The notes under the pieces were generated by a model. That model was given only the letters and a program-made list of their open reading frames with translations. It made no database searches and was not told the origin of the DNA. A stretch of 64,000 nucleotides of DNA. Origin: Flavobacterium aquiphilum. Lineage in GTDB: Bacteria > Bacteroidota > Bacteroidia > Flavobacteriales > Flavobacteriaceae. Made by a program: the position numbers and the translations under genes. The stretch lies in NCBI RefSeq assembly GCF_027111335.1, contig NZ_CP114288.1, positions 3,348,001-3,412,000 of the forward strand, given 5' to 3'. Shown here one piece after another: positions 62,927 through 64,000 of this stretch (within the stretch, counting starts at the first letter, position 1; every line of letters starts with the position of its first letter).

Positions 62927-64000
62927 ATGAGCAAGACAATTTTCGAACCCTACAATTTAAATGGGTTACAATTAAGAAATCGTATCGTAATGGCGCCTAT
63001 GACCCGCTCTAGAGCTGATAATGAAGGAAACGTTGCCACAGAACTCATTGCAGAATATTACAGACAGCGAGCATCAGCAGGATTAATCATTACAGAAGGA
63101 ACTTTCATCAGTCCCGAAGCCGTTGGTTATATTAATGTACCAGCCATTTATTCAAAAGATCAAATAGAAGGTTGGAAATTAACAACCCAAGCCGTACACC
63201 AAGAAGGAGGAAGTATTTTTGCCCAATTATGGCATACAGGGGCTATTTCCCATCCCGATTTGCAAAACGGGAACAAACCACTTGGACCATCGGCTGTTAA
63301 TCCCAACCAACAGGTATTTACTTTTGAGGGGTTTAAGGATACGGTAGAAGCACAAGCAATGACCATTGCCGATATAAAAAGAACCATAAATGATTTCAAA
63401 CAAGCAGCAATCAATGCTTTTGAGGCAGGATTTGACGGTGTTGAAATACACAGTGCCAATGGTTTTTTGTTACAGCAATTTTTACATAAAAACTCAAATC
63501 ACAGGACAGATGAATATGGAGGTTCTATAGAAAACAGAACTCGTATAATTTTTGAAATACTAGACGAATTAAAAACCGTAATTGATCTATCAAAAGCAGG
63601 AATACGTTTTAACCCTTCAGTTCACGGAATTATGGGCATTGAAGCTGATGATGAGACGATTGCTTTGTATAACTATATTGCAAACCGATTAAATGATTAT
63701 AATTTAGCATACATTCATCTTACAGAGCCTTTTACAGATGTATCTAATGTGAGTTTAGCTATTCAAAACGTAGCAAAACATTTCCGCGGATTTTACAAAG
63801 GTACTATCATCACAAATGTTCGCTATACAAAAGAAACTGCCAATAAAGTTATAGCATCTGGCGATGCAAATTTAGTAGCGTTTGGAGTTCCCTTTATTGC
63901 GAATCCTGATTTAGTTGAACGTTTTAAGACAGATGCTGTACTTAATGCACCTGACCCAAACACTTTTTATACTTCTGGAGAAAAAGGGTATACTGATTAT
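62927..64000 (+). CDS. Old Yellow Enzyme-family alkene reductase (runs off the window)
   Basis: 358 codons from ATG at 62927 to the window end with no stop; the last residues GEKGYTDY match the usual C-terminus, so only a few residues are missing. FMN-dependent TIM barrel: N-terminal LRNRIVMAPMTRSRADNEG, the ligand-binding pair H175 and N178 (EIHSANG), and DEYGGSIENRTRI. The residue after HSANG is Phe180, where OYE1 (Tyr196) and PETN reductase (Tyr186) have the proton-donor Tyr. Such enzymes reduce activated alkenes and nitro compounds. It lies 450 bp beyond the NmrA-like gene, behind a terminator, so it is a separate transcript. Confidence 0.92.
   Translation, partial: MSKTIFEPYNLNGLQLRNRIVMAPMTRSRADNEGNVATELIAEYYRQRASAGLIITEGTFISPEAVGYINVPAIYSKDQIEGWKLTTQAVHQEGGSIFAQLWHTGAISHPDLQNGNKPLGPSAVNPNQQVFTFEGFKDTVEAQAMTIADIKRTINDFKQAAINAFEAGFDGVEIHSANGFLLQQFLHKNSNHRTDEYGGSIENRTRIIFEILDELKTVIDLSKAGIRFNPSVHGIMGIEADDETIALYNYIANRLNDYNLAYIHLTEPFTDVSNVSLAIQNVAKHFRGFYKGTIITNVRYTKETANKVIASGDANLVAFGVPFIANPDLVERFKTDAVLNAPDPNTFYTSGEKGYTDY

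Noticed and set aside
63160..63459. 99-codon minus-strand frame
   Set aside because: It is antisense to the Old Yellow Enzyme gene, which has full catalytic motifs in the plus frame.

Overview
The window is low-GC DNA from a Bacteroidota species, most likely Flavobacterium or a close relative. The evidence is the SusC/SusD pairs, a hybrid two-component regulator with a periplasmic propeller, short SPII-type lipoprotein leaders, TAnnTTTG-type -7 promoter boxes and AT-rich spacers. No rRNA, tRNA, CRISPR array or intact insertion sequence was seen.

About 1-38200 is a xylan utilization locus. A hybrid two-component regulator (318-4370, +) faces a long minus-strand operon (18835 to 4756) in the order SusC, SusD, SusC, SusD, small surface lipoprotein, GH10 xylanase with an inserted carbohydrate-binding domain, GH5. 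Apart from the final GH5, this is the order of the xusA-B-C-D-E-xyn10C core cluster of gut Bacteroidetes. Upstream lie a GH115 alpha-glucuronidase, a third SusC/SusD pair, a cytoplasmic GH43 with a GPH-type sugar symporter, a second GH10, a GH31 and an AraC-type membrane regulator that has no kinase. The expected flow is surface cutting by GH10 and GH5, uptake through SusC/D, periplasmic trimming by GH115, GH31 and the second GH10, symport by the GPH carrier, and final hydrolysis to xylose by GH43. Two promoters, one for the long operon and one for the second GH10, share a near-identical -7 box and a triple TGTAAM repeat at the same spacing. A different motif precedes the GH31, symporter and third SusC genes. 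This suggests two interleaved regulons.

About 38200-46700 is a mixed region: a Crp/Fnr regulator, a small exported protein, a divergent DapB-like reductase, a GNAT-nitrilase fusion, an unrecognised large PLP-fold protein and several gene relics in the spacers.

About 46750-50050 is a six-gene ArsR-controlled operon: ArsR, thioredoxin-like CPKC protein, rhodanese, ArsP-type permease, ArsF-like and ArsG-like proteins. It is probably for organoarsenical or thiol/metalloid handling. About 50050-53100 holds a decayed and an intact copy of outer-membrane phospholipase A around a PixA/AidA-type inclusion-body protein gene. About 53400-60970 has a thioesterase, an SDR and a TetR-TolC-MFP-RND efflux operon with paired TetR-like palindromes. 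About 61000-64000 has an HxlR regulator divergent from an NmrA-like reductase across a palindromic double promoter, then an Old Yellow Enzyme cut by the window edge.
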